From Anaerolineae bacterium (lineage in GTDB: Bacteria; Desulfobacterota; Desulfobacteria; Desulfobacterales; ETH-SRB1): a stretch of 64,000 bases of DNA. Below the pieces are notes generated by a model, which worked only from the letters and a program-made list of their open reading frames with translations, did no database searches and was not told the origin of the DNA. Position numbers and translations under genes: made by a program. The number at the start of each line of letters is the position of its first letter. The first letter of the stretch is position 1. Below are positions 8,073-15,188 of the stretch, one piece after another. The stretch lies in NCBI GenBank assembly GCA_035529315.1, contig DATKWZ010000045.1:1-64000 (forward strand), read 5' to 3'.

Positions 8073-10889
8073 TTATGCCACAAGCCTTTCATTTAAATCA
8101 TCTAAGATGATATTTAATTCTTCACCGAATAATTGATAAACCTTTCCAATACCACCTGCCTGCGAAAAAGGCGCATATTCAAAATCATCTGTTTCAATGC
8201 TTAAGTTTCCTGCAATATGATCACGGATCATCTCAAGCCAGCGAATCTGTTCTTCCGTGAACTTTTTACCCTGCTGTGCCAACCATGCATTGAAATTTGT
8301 ATCAACCTTTTCCGGAAACGGCACAAGCTCGTTTTCCTGATCAAGCGCATACCGCACAAGAGACACCAAATCCGTTAAAATATGCGGGCCGCTTGCACCA
8401 CGAACCTTTGACTTTTCAAGAGCAGCATAGGCCATCCAGAGATTATTTTCAGTCCAAAGATGAGGCGGCTTTTTTATGGTATCTGCAAGCTCTTTTATAT
8501 TTTCAAACCGTAAACGCGCCTTGTACGGCCTGGAGTAAAGAATCTGCAGGGCTGTGATTTCATCCTTATTTTTCTCAATAAACTTCTTAAAGGACTCGAT
8601 CATGCCTTTTGCTTTTTCCATGGCCTCTGCGCTGAAGCCTGCTTCTATAACCTTATCAGGACTGACATTATCAATGATCTGCTCGTTCTTTTTCTTAATC
8701 TCTATCAATAGATTCCGAAGCTCTGGATTATGCAGGGGCTTGACCGCGTTTTTTATCAGGCTTGTTGCAGCTTCCTGAATTTCTTCTTCGGAAGGCTGTG
8801 CCGTGCTGCCTGCCTCGCCCAGCTCGGTGCAGGCAAGTTCAACCTGTTTGTCAGGATTAATGGCATTTACAAGATCATACGTAAGCTCACCCAGGCTTTT
8901 GCCATCTGCAAGCTCAATTATCTTTGAACTGTCTTCTTTTGTAAGGTTTTTGTTTAAACGCGCAATGCGGACAGCAATTGAGGAAATAACATCCGGTTCT
9001 GTGTTTCCAAGACTTACAGCTTGGAGAAGCTTTTCAAAAGAGACCGATTTTTTCCGGTCCATGGGCCTTGAGTCGGTCTTATCCCGCTCGCAGACACCAA
9101 CAGCATCCACAATGACATAGTGATCCTTGGTTTTTGCATCAGATGTTACAGATTGCAGGTCATCATCATTTATAACACGTACGCCCCGACCCTTCATCTG
9201 CTCAAAATATCCGAGGGATTTTACGCTGCGCATGAACATTACAACTTCAAGAGGCTTGATGTCAGTGCCGGTTGCGATCATATCCACGGTGACCGCTATT
9301 CGCGGAAAGTAGAAGTTGCGAAATTCGGCGATGAGTTCATCCGTCTTTTTGCCGGTTGTCTTGTAGGTAATTTTCTGGGCAAAGTCATTGCCCTTTGCAA
9401 ATTCCTCGCGCACAATCTTGACAATGTCTTCAGCGTGGCTGTCATCTTTTGCAAAAATTACGGTCTTTGGAACCTCGGTCCGGCCGGGAAAAATATCTGT
9501 AAACAGCTTGTCACGAAAAGTACGGATAACAGTGCGGATCTGATCCTTAGCAACCACATCGCGGTCCAGTTGATTGGGGGTGTATTCGAGGTCTTCGTCC
9601 AGCCGCTCCCAGCGCACAGATCGGGTTTCACGGTCCCGTTTGTCTACATAATAACCAGCTTCGACAATAGAACCACCTTCTGTAATTTCGGTCTTGATGC
9701 GGTACACGTCGTAATTCACGTTCACGCCGTCGGCCACAGCCTCCTCATGCCCATATTCCATGACAAGATTCTGATTGAAAAAACCAAAAGTCTGTTTGCT
9801 GGGTGTGGCGGTAAGGCCTATAAGATATGAATCAAAATATTCCAGCACCTGGCGCCAAAGATTGTAAATGGAACGGTGACACTCGTCTGTAATTATAAAG
9901 TCAAAGGTCTCAATAGGGATGGCCGGATTATATTCTATGGGCGGCACCTCACCATAGACTTTTTCCAAGCCCTGAACAGATTTTTCCTCATCCTCCTCAG
10001 CAAGATCCTCACCCTTAAGCATTGAATAAAGACGCTGGATAGTGCAGATGCAGACTCGTGCAGTGAAATCCAGATTTTTTGAAGTAAGGCGTTGAACAAT
10101 GAATTCTTCGCTGAATTTATAGTTGTTATAGGGAGAAACATACTGCTGGAATTCCTTAAGGGTCTGTCTGCCCAGATTGCCGCGGTCAACAAGAAACAAA
10201 ATCCGGCGTGCCTTTGCAAACTTTATAAGCCTGTAAATAAAGCTGATGGCAGTAAATGTCTTGCCTGATCCTGTGGCCATCTGTATAAGAGCGCGTGGAC
10301 GGTTTTCTGAAAAAGATTTTTCCAGTTTTTTTATAGCCCTGATCTGGGCAGACCAGAGGCCTTCTTCAATGAGCGTAGGCATCTGTTTCAGGCGCAGATT
10401 CAGGGTGGAAGGCTTGCCAAAAGGGGACTGTGTTTCAAGCATATTCCCTTTAACTAAAGGCGGGTCTTCATTTATCCAATCTGCCAATGTTTCAGGGCGA
10501 TGGAAAGAAAAGACATTCCGGGAACGAGGGTCAGGTTCAAGGTCATTTGTAAAACGGGTCTCCACACCTGTGGATTCATAACAGAAAGGGAGTGGCCGAT
10601 ACCAGGCGGGAAGCTGCTCGGGCAGGCCGGTTTTGTATTTGTCGGACTGGATTTCAACGCCTGTAAGGGTAGTTCCGACTTTTTTTGCCTCAACAACCCC
10701 TGATGCCTTGCCATTTACATAAAGGAGATAATCTGCAAAGCCATGCCCCTGATTTAACGGGAACTCCCTGATGGCCACCCCTTTTTTTGCATGTATATTG
10801 ACGCCTGCGAGATCCTGGACATCCCAGCCGGACAAGTCCAACATTTTGTCGATGGTTTCCCTGGCTTTTTGTTCAGGTGTTTTGGTCAT
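8073..10889 (-). CDS. hsdR: Type I restriction-modification system, R subunit (EcoEI-like)
   Basis: A 938-residue HsdR, the motor and nuclease of the type I complex. The N-terminal PD-(D/E)XK nuclease motif is visible as Asp53 with Glu67-Ala-Lys69 (ADYLLYV … VVEAKK). The helicase part has Walker A ATGSGKT at 205-211, DECH at 335-338, LTATP at 359-363, and the motif VI-like region QMKGRGVRV. The C-terminal domain resembles the EcoEI R-protein C-terminus. All catalytic motifs are intact, so restriction should be functional. It is the first gene of the minus-strand operon; a leader-like repeat with promoter and terminator lies about 290 bases upstream. Confidence 0.95.
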   Translation of the reverse strand: MTKTPEQKARETIDKMLDLSGWDVQDLAGVNIHAKKGVAIREFPLNQGHGFADYLLYVNGKASGVVEAKKVGTTLTGVEIQSDKYKTGLPEQLPAWYRPLPFCYESTGVETRFTNDLEPDPRSRNVFSFHRPETLADWINEDPPLVKGNMLETQSPFGKPSTLNLRLKQMPTLIEEGLWSAQIRAIKKLEKSFSENRPRALIQMATGSGKTFTAISFIYRLIKFAKARRILFLVDRGNLGRQTLKEFQQYVSPYNNYKFSEEFIVQRLTSKNLDFTARVCICTIQRLYSMLKGEDLAEEDEEKSVQGLEKVYGEVPPIEYNPAIPIETFDFIITDECHRSIYNLWRQVLEYFDSYLIGLTATPSKQTFGFFNQNLVMEYGHEEAVADGVNVNYDVYRIKTEITEGGSIVEAGYYVDKRDRETRSVRWERLDEDLEYTPNQLDRDVVAKDQIRTVIRTFRDKLFTDIFPGRTEVPKTVIFAKDDSHAEDIVKIVREEFAKGNDFAQKITYKTTGKKTDELIAEFRNFYFPRIAVTVDMIATGTDIKPLEVVMFMRSVKSLGYFEQMKGRGVRVINDDDLQSVTSDAKTKDHYVIVDAVGVCERDKTDSRPMDRKKSVSFEKLLQAVSLGNTEPDVISSIAVRIARLNKNLTKEDSSKIIELADGKSLGELTYDLVNAINPDKQVELACTELGEAGSTAQPSEEEIQEAATSLIKNAVKPLHNPELRNLLIEIKKKNEQIIDNVSPDKVIEAGFSAEAMEKAKGMIESFKKFIEKNKDEITALQILYSRPYKARLRFENIKELADTIKKPPHLWTENNLWMAYAALEKSKVRGASGPHILTDLVSLVRYALDQENELVPFPEKVDTNFNAWLAQQGKKFTEEQIRWLEMIRDHIAGNLSIETDDFEYAPFSQAGGIGKVYQLFGEELNIILDDLNERLVA

Positions 10890-10965
10890 AATACCCTTTT
10901 GTGCTACATGCTATATATATAAATAATTATACCCGTTATTAGCTTTAAAAGCAAATACTGAGCGT

Positions 10966-11002
10966 ACTTACGCTCTTCAGTTTATAAGTTTATATCGTCA
11001 AG
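10966..11002 (-). repeat. Small intergenic repeat, copy upstream of hsdR
   Basis: Read on the minus strand, this is TTGACGATATAAACTTATAA followed by ACTGAAGAG and a hairpin (GAGCGTA / TACGCTC). Closely similar units lie at 13068-13110 and, in part, 13509-13541. Between units the hairpin sequence changes but its ability to pair is partly kept. This copy is in the hsdR upstream region. Confidence 0.6.
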
Positions 11003-11139
11003 AATAGAACAGCCAAATCCTTTTTTTAGTTCATGGTTTCAAGCTTCCCAGCCAAGCAGAGGGGAGCTTCGACCGTAAGGAAGTTTGCTGTTTTTGTATT
11101 CGCTCGCTATTGCGGTTCAGGTCCAAGCCTGTAAAGCAA

Positions 11140-11186
11140 AAAGCCCCATCCTTCATATTGCTGAAGAAATGGGGCTTTATTTTTTT
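11140..11186. terminator. Bidirectional terminator hairpin in leader repeat, copy 1
   Basis: AAAGCCCCAT (11140-11149) pairs with ATGGGGCTTT (11169-11178), with an inner CTTCA/TGAAG pair. On the minus strand the hairpin is followed by five T, on the plus strand by seven T after one A. It directly follows the stop codon of the nine-codon ORF on the minus strand, an attenuator-like layout. Confidence 0.75.
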
Positions 11187-11206
11187 GTAATCCAATGATT
11201 GGTCAC
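11177..11206 (-). CDS. Nine-codon leader ORF (MTNHWITKK), copy 1, GTG start
   Basis: GTG at 11206 preceded by CAGGAGGATCGG opens a frame of nine codons reading (M)TNHWITKK, and TAA follows at the base of the terminator hairpin. The second repeat copy encodes the same peptide from ATG at 13643. The peptide could be a leader peptide controlling the terminator. Another frame is open across the whole repeat in both copies from a TTG without ribosome binding site, so peptide coding is not proven. Confidence 0.4.
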   Translation of the reverse strand: MTNHWITKK

Positions 11207-11256
11207 CCGATCCTCCTGTTTGAGGTTCAAAAAACAGACCGAAATTAATCTTTGGC

Positions 11257-11285
11257 AAGATATATTAAGCGAACATACAAGTCAA
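11257..11285 (-). promoter_or_regulatory. Sigma-70-like promoter of leader repeat, copy 1
   Basis: On the minus strand TTGACT (11285-11280) is separated by 17 bases from TATCTT (11262-11257). Both hexamers and the spacing are conserved in copy 2. The start would lie about 50 bases before the nine-codon ORF. Confidence 0.5.
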
Positions 11286-11405
11286 TTTAATTTGTTATCT
11301 TTTCGATAAGTTATCCCCCTATCCCTTGTCTTTTTTGCCATAAGTAGCCTGATCGTGGGATGGGGGTCGGGCCACGCTATACATCTGATATTTATGGGTT
11401 AACCT

Positions 11406-11450
11406 CCCAAGGAACCAAACGCCGAAATTCAATCCTGTCCCCCTTTTTCT
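11406..11450. repeat. Short repeat shared with 1724-1763
   Basis: CCCAAGGAACCAAACGCC followed by GAAATTCAATCC and a C/T-rich run; same orientation as the copy at 1724. The pair flanks the restriction-modification block on both sides. Confidence 0.7.
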
Positions 11451-11627
11451 CCCTGTTGATTATCTCTCTTGAATCTCAATAATTATCCCTTGCTGTAGTA
11501 ATTTCGCCACAAATAATCGGCAAAAAGCTCCACATGGACTTCATGTTTTCAGCTCTATACTATTAACCCAAAAAGATCGATACTCTAGACAGAGAACGAT
11601 CTGCCTTTAACCATCTGTAATATTAAA

Positions 11628-12935
11628 ATGGTGAACAAAATGGAGAGAATGTTTTTAGGGTTGATCGCCCTCATGTTTTTGGGAAGCGGGCTTGCTTTTG
11701 CAGGGCCTTACGGGAATTCCGCTCATGGGGATAGCGCAACCTTCGGCGTGCTTCGAACCGGAACGAATCAATATGCTCGGGGCAACTGCGCCCACTGCCA
11801 CGAACAGCATGCAAGTATTGCAGGGGCTGAGCCGTCTCCAAGCACCGGTGACGCCGCAGGGCCTGATAGGTTTTGTCTCCTGGCGCAAAATTTTAACACT
11901 TCAGCATTAGCAGGGTCTTATGCCCAGGATGATAATGCGTGCTTTTACTGCCATATAGATACCGGTTATCTGCAAAACGAAGTAATTCTAAACTACGATT
12001 ACAGCGCTACCTTTGGTAACGCTTCAATTGTTGAAGATTCTATTTTCGAGCTCTTTAACAAATTGTCTTCTCACGATCTGAACAATGTGCTTACTTTTGC
12101 GAAGGCTAACTGGAGTTCCACATTTAAAACAGGCTCCAACCCTTGCAGCGCATGCCACAATGTTCATAAAGCCAAACAGAATAAAGCAAACCCCGGCGAT
12201 CCGACATATACGGCCATATCCAAGCCCTCTGCTCATGACGAGCTTTGGGGTGATAGTGCTGGTGAGAAGTTGAGCGATTATACAAGTTATTATCGGCCGC
12301 CCTATTCTAAAAGCACAGCACCTGTTAAGTACGAACCCGACATGACCGCAAGTGAACCCGCGGAAGGATGGGGTTCCAATATGCCGGATTATATCACCTT
12401 CTGCCAGGACTGCCATTCCTCGAGCATGACCGGGTCACCATATAGTCTTCCTAATACACCCATTGATTGGAGTTCAATAGGAGGCGAAGCAGGCGGCGAT
12501 AAGCATGGCACAAATGTTGCCACCGCCTCAAGCGCGGCGGCAATGAATCTGCTTGAGCCGTATGCTACAGCGTGGGATGCCAGCGGGCTTGTTCTTTCCT
12601 GCACCGACTGTCATGAGCCGCACGGGTCAAAGAATCTGTACTTGGTAAGAAGAAGGATAAACGGCGGTGTATTAGGAGACTTATATGACGATGCAACCTC
12701 GCAAGAGATGAGAATTGTTTGTTATCGCTGTCATAACATCAGCGGGGCAGGTATGAACTATACGATACACCACCAGGATGCCGACGCGCCGTATAAAAAC
12801 GCTATGGGGTGCGGCGCGGGAGGAGGATGTCATTCGGCTGGAAATGGAGCCCCCATAGATTGCAACACTTGTCACTATCACGGTGGGCAAGTCAGCAATT
12901 GTACGCAGGCTCCAGCCACCAGGCGAACGTTTTGA
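11628..12935 (+). CDS. Multihaem c-type cytochrome, periplasmic
   Basis: A 435-residue exported protein with a signal peptide (MFLGLIALMFLGSGLAFA, cleavage near residue 25) and seven CXXCH haem motifs in order: CAHCH, CFYCH, CSACH, CQDCH, CTDCH, CYRCH and CNTCH. Between the last two is GCGAGGGCH, which would be a non-standard CX5CH. Many free histidines could serve as distal ligands. Such proteins carry electrons in the periplasm or to outside acceptors. The last 15 residues after CNTCHYHGG (…SNCTQAPATRRTF) look atypical, and a neighbouring frame continues as YAGSSHQANVLKLGEG, so a frameshift near 12,900 may have shortened the gene. No strong ribosome binding site is seen; the ATG four codons in (MERMF) is an alternative start. 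Confidence 0.85.
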   Translation: MVNKMERMFLGLIALMFLGSGLAFAGPYGNSAHGDSATFGVLRTGTNQYARGNCAHCHEQHASIAGAEPSPSTGDAAGPDRFCLLAQNFNTSALAGSYAQDDNACFYCHIDTGYLQNEVILNYDYSATFGNASIVEDSIFELFNKLSSHDLNNVLTFAKANWSSTFKTGSNPCSACHNVHKAKQNKANPGDPTYTAISKPSAHDELWGDSAGEKLSDYTSYYRPPYSKSTAPVKYEPDMTASEPAEGWGSNMPDYITFCQDCHSSSMTGSPYSLPNTPIDWSSIGGEAGGDKHGTNVATASSAAAMNLLEPYATAWDASGLVLSCTDCHEPHGSKNLYLVRRRINGGVLGDLYDDATSQEMRIVCYRCHNISGAGMNYTIHHQDADAPYKNAMGCGAGGGCHSAGNGAPIDCNTCHYHGGQVSNCTQAPATRRTF

Positions 12936-13067
12936 AGCTGGGTGAGGGCGCCACGATACACTTTCGAAATCCAAATTCCGACTCCAGCCACTGACAGTGT
13001 TCCAAACTATCTGACCTGCAATCGGCATATAGCCCTATAATCGCCCAGAATCATACAGATCTACAAC

Positions 13068-13118
13068 ACTGGAGTATTTACGGGACATCCTCTTCAGTTT
13101 ATAAGTTTGTATCGTCAA
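13068..13118 (-). repeat. Small intergenic repeat, copy after the cytochrome gene
   Basis: On the minus strand TTGACGATACAAACTTATAA then ACTGAAGAGGATGTCCCGTA and AATACTC, closely matching 10966-11002. The 12,936-13,171 gap contains this unit and otherwise nothing that I can call. Confidence 0.6.
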
Positions 13119-13171
13119 TGTGTTGGGATTGGAACGTTCTGTACAGACACCAGCATTACATTGTGTGCCGG

Positions 13172-13483
13172 TTACTCCTTTGGAATATCGATCTTTCTTT
13201 TTTCAGGGTTTTTTTGCTGACGATAAAATATTGCAATATGACCAATCATTTTCACCAACTCGGAAGCGGTTTCTTTTTCAATGACGCCGGCTATTTTTTC
13301 CTTCTGGCTTTTTTCCTTGAAATCAATAAATTTTACCTTAATAAGCTCATGCTTTTTTAATGACTCATCAACAGCTTCTGTTAGAGCAGGCGAAATTCCC
13401 TTCTGCCCGACAAAAACCAGTGGTTTCATGCCGTGGGCAAGACCTTTCAAATATTTCTTCTGATACCCTTTCAGTTTTTCCAC
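13172..13483 (-). CDS. yhbY: YhbY-family RNA-binding protein (CRM domain)
   Basis: A 103-residue single CRM-domain protein. Known family members associate with pre-50S ribosomal particles and help large-subunit maturation. The opening LKGYQKKYLKGLAHGMKPLV, the RNA-binding loop GQKG (residues 27-30) and the LIKVKF strand are characteristic; the length is typical. A GGAGGT lies upstream of the ATG at 13483. It is a single gene, preceded about 130 bases upstream by copy 2 of the leader repeat, whose terminator would have to be read through for expression from that promoter. Confidence 0.92.
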   Translation of the reverse strand: MEKLKGYQKKYLKGLAHGMKPLVFVGQKGISPALTEAVDESLKKHELIKVKFIDFKEKSQKEKIAGVIEKETASELVKMIGHIAIFYRQQKNPEKRKIDIPKE

Positions 13484-13508
13484 CCATACCTCCGTTTGAA
13501 AATTGTTT

Positions 13509-13541
13509 TGAGTATTTATGGGATACTCCTCAGTTTATAAG
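13509..13541 (-). repeat. Small intergenic repeat, partial copy upstream of yhbY
   Basis: On the minus strand CTTATAAACTGAGGAGTATC then CCATAAATACTC, with GAGTAT/ATACTC able to pair. It matches the right part of the units at 10966 and 13068. In both the hsdR and yhbY upstream regions it lies between the leader repeat and the gene. Confidence 0.5.
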
Positions 13542-13574
13542 AACGTTGTTGTTTCAGTTCCAAGCCGGTAAAGC

Positions 13575-13623
13575 AAAACGCCCCATCCTTCATGTGTCTG
13601 AAGAAACGGGGCTTTATTTTTTT
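13575..13623. terminator. Bidirectional terminator hairpin in leader repeat, copy 2
   Basis: GCCCCAT pairs with the ACGGGGC side around an inner CTTCA/TGAAG stem. Seven T follow on the plus strand and GTTTT on the minus strand. The stem has mismatches relative to copy 1, so termination toward yhbY may be leakier. Confidence 0.6.
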
Positions 13624-13643
13624 GTAATCCAATGATTGGTCAT
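13614..13643 (-). CDS. Nine-codon leader ORF MTNHWITKK, copy 2, ATG start
   Basis: CAGGAGGATCAG precedes ATG at 13643. The frame encodes MTNHWITKK and stops with TAA at the foot of the terminator hairpin. The only coding difference from copy 1 is ATG in place of GTG, i.e. a start codon swapped for another valid start codon. Confidence 0.4.
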   Translation of the reverse strand: MTNHWITKK

Positions 13644-13693
13644 CTGATCCTCCTGTTTGAGGTTCAAAAAACAGACCGAAATTAATCTTTGGC

Positions 13694-13722
13694 AAGATAT
13701 ATTAAGCGAATATACAAGTCAA
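13694..13722 (-). promoter_or_regulatory. Sigma-70-like promoter of leader repeat, copy 2
   Basis: TTGACT (13722-13717), 17-base spacer, TATCTT (13699-13694) on the minus strand, identical in hexamers and spacing to copy 1. Confidence 0.5.
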
Positions 13723-13755
13723 TTTAATTTGTTATCTTTTCGATAAGTTATCACT

Positions 13756-13914
13756 CTATCCCTTGAAGGTTTTGCCACAAGTTGCGTTTTTACGCAAAGC
13801 AGCTAATTGCAAAGCCACGTCCCAGGCATCACCGGCCTTTTGGTAGCGCCCGGCAAAATCAGGATCTTTCAACTGCTTTTCAAGGTATCGGTCAAAATTG
13901 GTTTTTTGTTTCAT
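13756..13914 (-). pseudogene. Truncated HigA-like (XRE-type) antitoxin fragment
   Basis: From the ATG at 13914 the frame reads MKQKTNFDRYLEKQLKDPDF, AGRYQKAGDAWDVALQLAAL, then RKNA. This is the N-terminal region that precedes the helix-turn-helix in HigA/XRE antitoxins. It then runs into ATCGKTFKG and a stop within repeat copy 2. The helix-turn-helix is gone and no toxin gene is next to it. The frame stays open upstream for 41 more codons, but that part reads as non-coding and covers a hairpin. A remnant is the best explanation. Confidence 0.6.
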
Positions 13915-13935
13915 GCCGGATTTAACAGACAAGGG

Positions 13936-13960
13936 TTCGCCCCGCTTGCGGCGGGGCGAA
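13936..13960. repeat. Perfect 10-bp-arm hairpin
   Basis: TTCGCCCCGC, a five-base loop, then GCGGGGCGAA. It is GC-rich within an AT-rich region, with no T-run, so more likely a REP-type palindrome than a terminator. Confidence 0.6.
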
Positions 13961-14017
13961 CATCGGAAATGAGCGGCGAAAACCGGAGTTTGCGTCTGCT
14001 TGATTGAGGTTGTGTGT

Positions 14018-14542
14018 TTAAATATTTTTATTTTCAAAAAATTTAAACAAAACTAAAATTGCGGCAATAAAAATAATAATAACAACCCAATGGTTTATTT
14101 TTAATATATCCGGCAGAGTGATTTTGCCGAAATTACCCCAAGCCAAAACATTGCTTTTTAGTGCCGGGTATACTTCAGCATACAAACCAGCTCCAACCAA
14201 CATTCCCAATATAGCCCACAACGCATGTATGCGTCCTTCACCTAAAGCTCCTAATGATGTTCCAGGGCAATATCCGGCAATAGCCCAGCCAATACCAAAA
14301 AGCAATCCACCTATAATTTGAGCAGCTACGTTGGTTTCTTTAATGCTTAATGAGATCACGCCAAGGTCTTTAAAAAGGTATATACCTGTTACGCCGACTA
14401 TAATCGCTGAAAACATAAATTTAATGATAGTCATATCTTTAAGCAGCAAAAAACCGACTTGTCGTTCAAACCGTATTACCTGCGCTTTTTGTAAAAGGAA
14501 ACCAAAGAGGATGCCTGTGATAATACCTAATAGAAGTTCCAT
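14018..14542 (-). CDS. YeeE/YedE-family membrane transporter, C-terminal-type half
   Basis: A 174-residue, multi-spanning inner-membrane protein of the YeeE/YedE (DUF395, sulfur transport) family. The family signature is GYCPGTSLGALGEG at about residues 92-105, containing the conserved Cys used for thiosulfate or persulfide passage in characterised members. About five hydrophobic segments are visible. Its start is two bases after the stop of the partner half at 14545-15084, with AAAGGAGGG as ribosome binding site. Together the two halves correspond to one full-length YeeE. Import of a reduced sulfur species is likely; the exact substrate is not visible. Confidence 0.88.
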   Translation of the reverse strand: MELLLGIITGILFGFLLQKAQVIRFERQVGFLLLKDMTIIKFMFSAIIVGVTGIYLFKDLGVISLSIKETNVAAQIIGGLLFGIGWAIAGYCPGTSLGALGEGRIHALWAILGMLVGAGLYAEVYPALKSNVLAWGNFGKITLPDILKINHWVVIIIFIAAILVLFKFFENKNI

Positions 14543-14544
14543 AA

Positions 14545-15084
14545 TTAATTCCCTCCTTTATATAATAATTTAGCGGTAATTATGCCGCCGATAACAAAGC
14601 ATATCATGGCAATAAACCCACTTGCGGCGAGTTGCATAATGCTGCTTAATCCATGGCCACTGGGACATCCACCGGCAAGACGTGCGCCGAACAAAAGGAT
14701 AATTCCTCCGATAAAAGCGCCTGCTCCGCGAACAACAGGGCTGTTACCAAATCGTTCTTCCCATATCTTGGGAACAAATTCTTTTTTATAACTTTTTCCA
14801 AGAAGAGATGATAATAATGCCCCTATAAAAATTCCCAACACCACCATCATCTGCCAATCCACTTTTATTTTTTCAGACTGGAAGTACTCGTTATTATCAA
14901 CATGGTTTTTTGCAACCTGTTGTTCAATAAGTCCGGTCACACGAACAAAGGTAGTTGAAGCACCAAGATACTTGGGTTTTGATAATACTTTCGTAGAGAC
15001 AACAACGGACAAAACGGCCAGTACGCCTACTAAAGCTCCTGCTAAATAAGGGCTCCAGATGCTTTTGGTTAAATAATTTTTCAT
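14545..15084 (-). CDS. YeeE/YedE-family membrane transporter, first half
   Basis: A 179-residue membrane protein with a long polar loop at about 45-75 and the second family signature AGGCPSGHGLSSIMQLA near residues 136-152, again with the conserved Cys. AAAGGAGG precedes the ATG at 15084. It forms a two-gene operon with the following half-transporter; split YeeE pairs are common in Desulfobacterota. The operon follows the Rieske/cytochrome b cluster on the same strand after about 100 bases, but a functional link is not shown. Confidence 0.88.
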   Translation of the reverse strand: MKNYLTKSIWSPYLAGALVGVLAVLSVVVSTKVLSKPKYLGASTTFVRVTGLIEQQVAKNHVDNNEYFQSEKIKVDWQMMVVLGIFIGALLSSLLGKSYKKEFVPKIWEERFGNSPVVRGAGAFIGGIILLFGARLAGGCPSGHGLSSIMQLAASGFIAMICFVIGGIITAKLLYKGGN

Positions 15085-15188
15085 TTTGCCTCCTTTCTTA
15101 AAGTTTTAAATTTATACATAAGAACTGAGTTAAGCTGAGGCGGCTTTTTGCCGTACATATAAGCATCTCCCATGAGAGCATATATGAT

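Larger units (their letters stand above)
11115..11349 (-). repeat. 235-bp leader-like repeat, copy 1 (upstream of hsdR)
   Basis: Matches 13552-13786 in the same orientation over about 235 bases without length change. On the minus strand each copy has a promoter-like pair, a small hairpin, AGGAGG, a nine-codon ORF and a terminator hairpin, and points at the next minus-strand gene. Here that gene is hsdR, about 290 bases further on. The remaining sequence 11350-11627 before the cytochrome gene carries the short repeat at 11406 and no gene that I can support. Confidence 0.85.
13552..13786 (-). repeat. 235-bp leader-like repeat, copy 2 (upstream of yhbY)
   Basis: Second copy of 11115-11349. The match stops at about 13786, exactly where the neighbouring antitoxin fragment loses similarity to its family, so the repeat probably truncated that gene. 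Read on the minus strand it leads toward yhbY. Confidence 0.85.

Noticed and set aside
11031-11258. 75-codon minus-strand ORF across leader repeat copy 1, open also in copy 2
   Set aside because: It starts with TTG without a ribosome binding site, includes the terminator hairpin, and the copies differ by several non-conservative changes. I kept it only as a competing reading of the nine-codon ORF.
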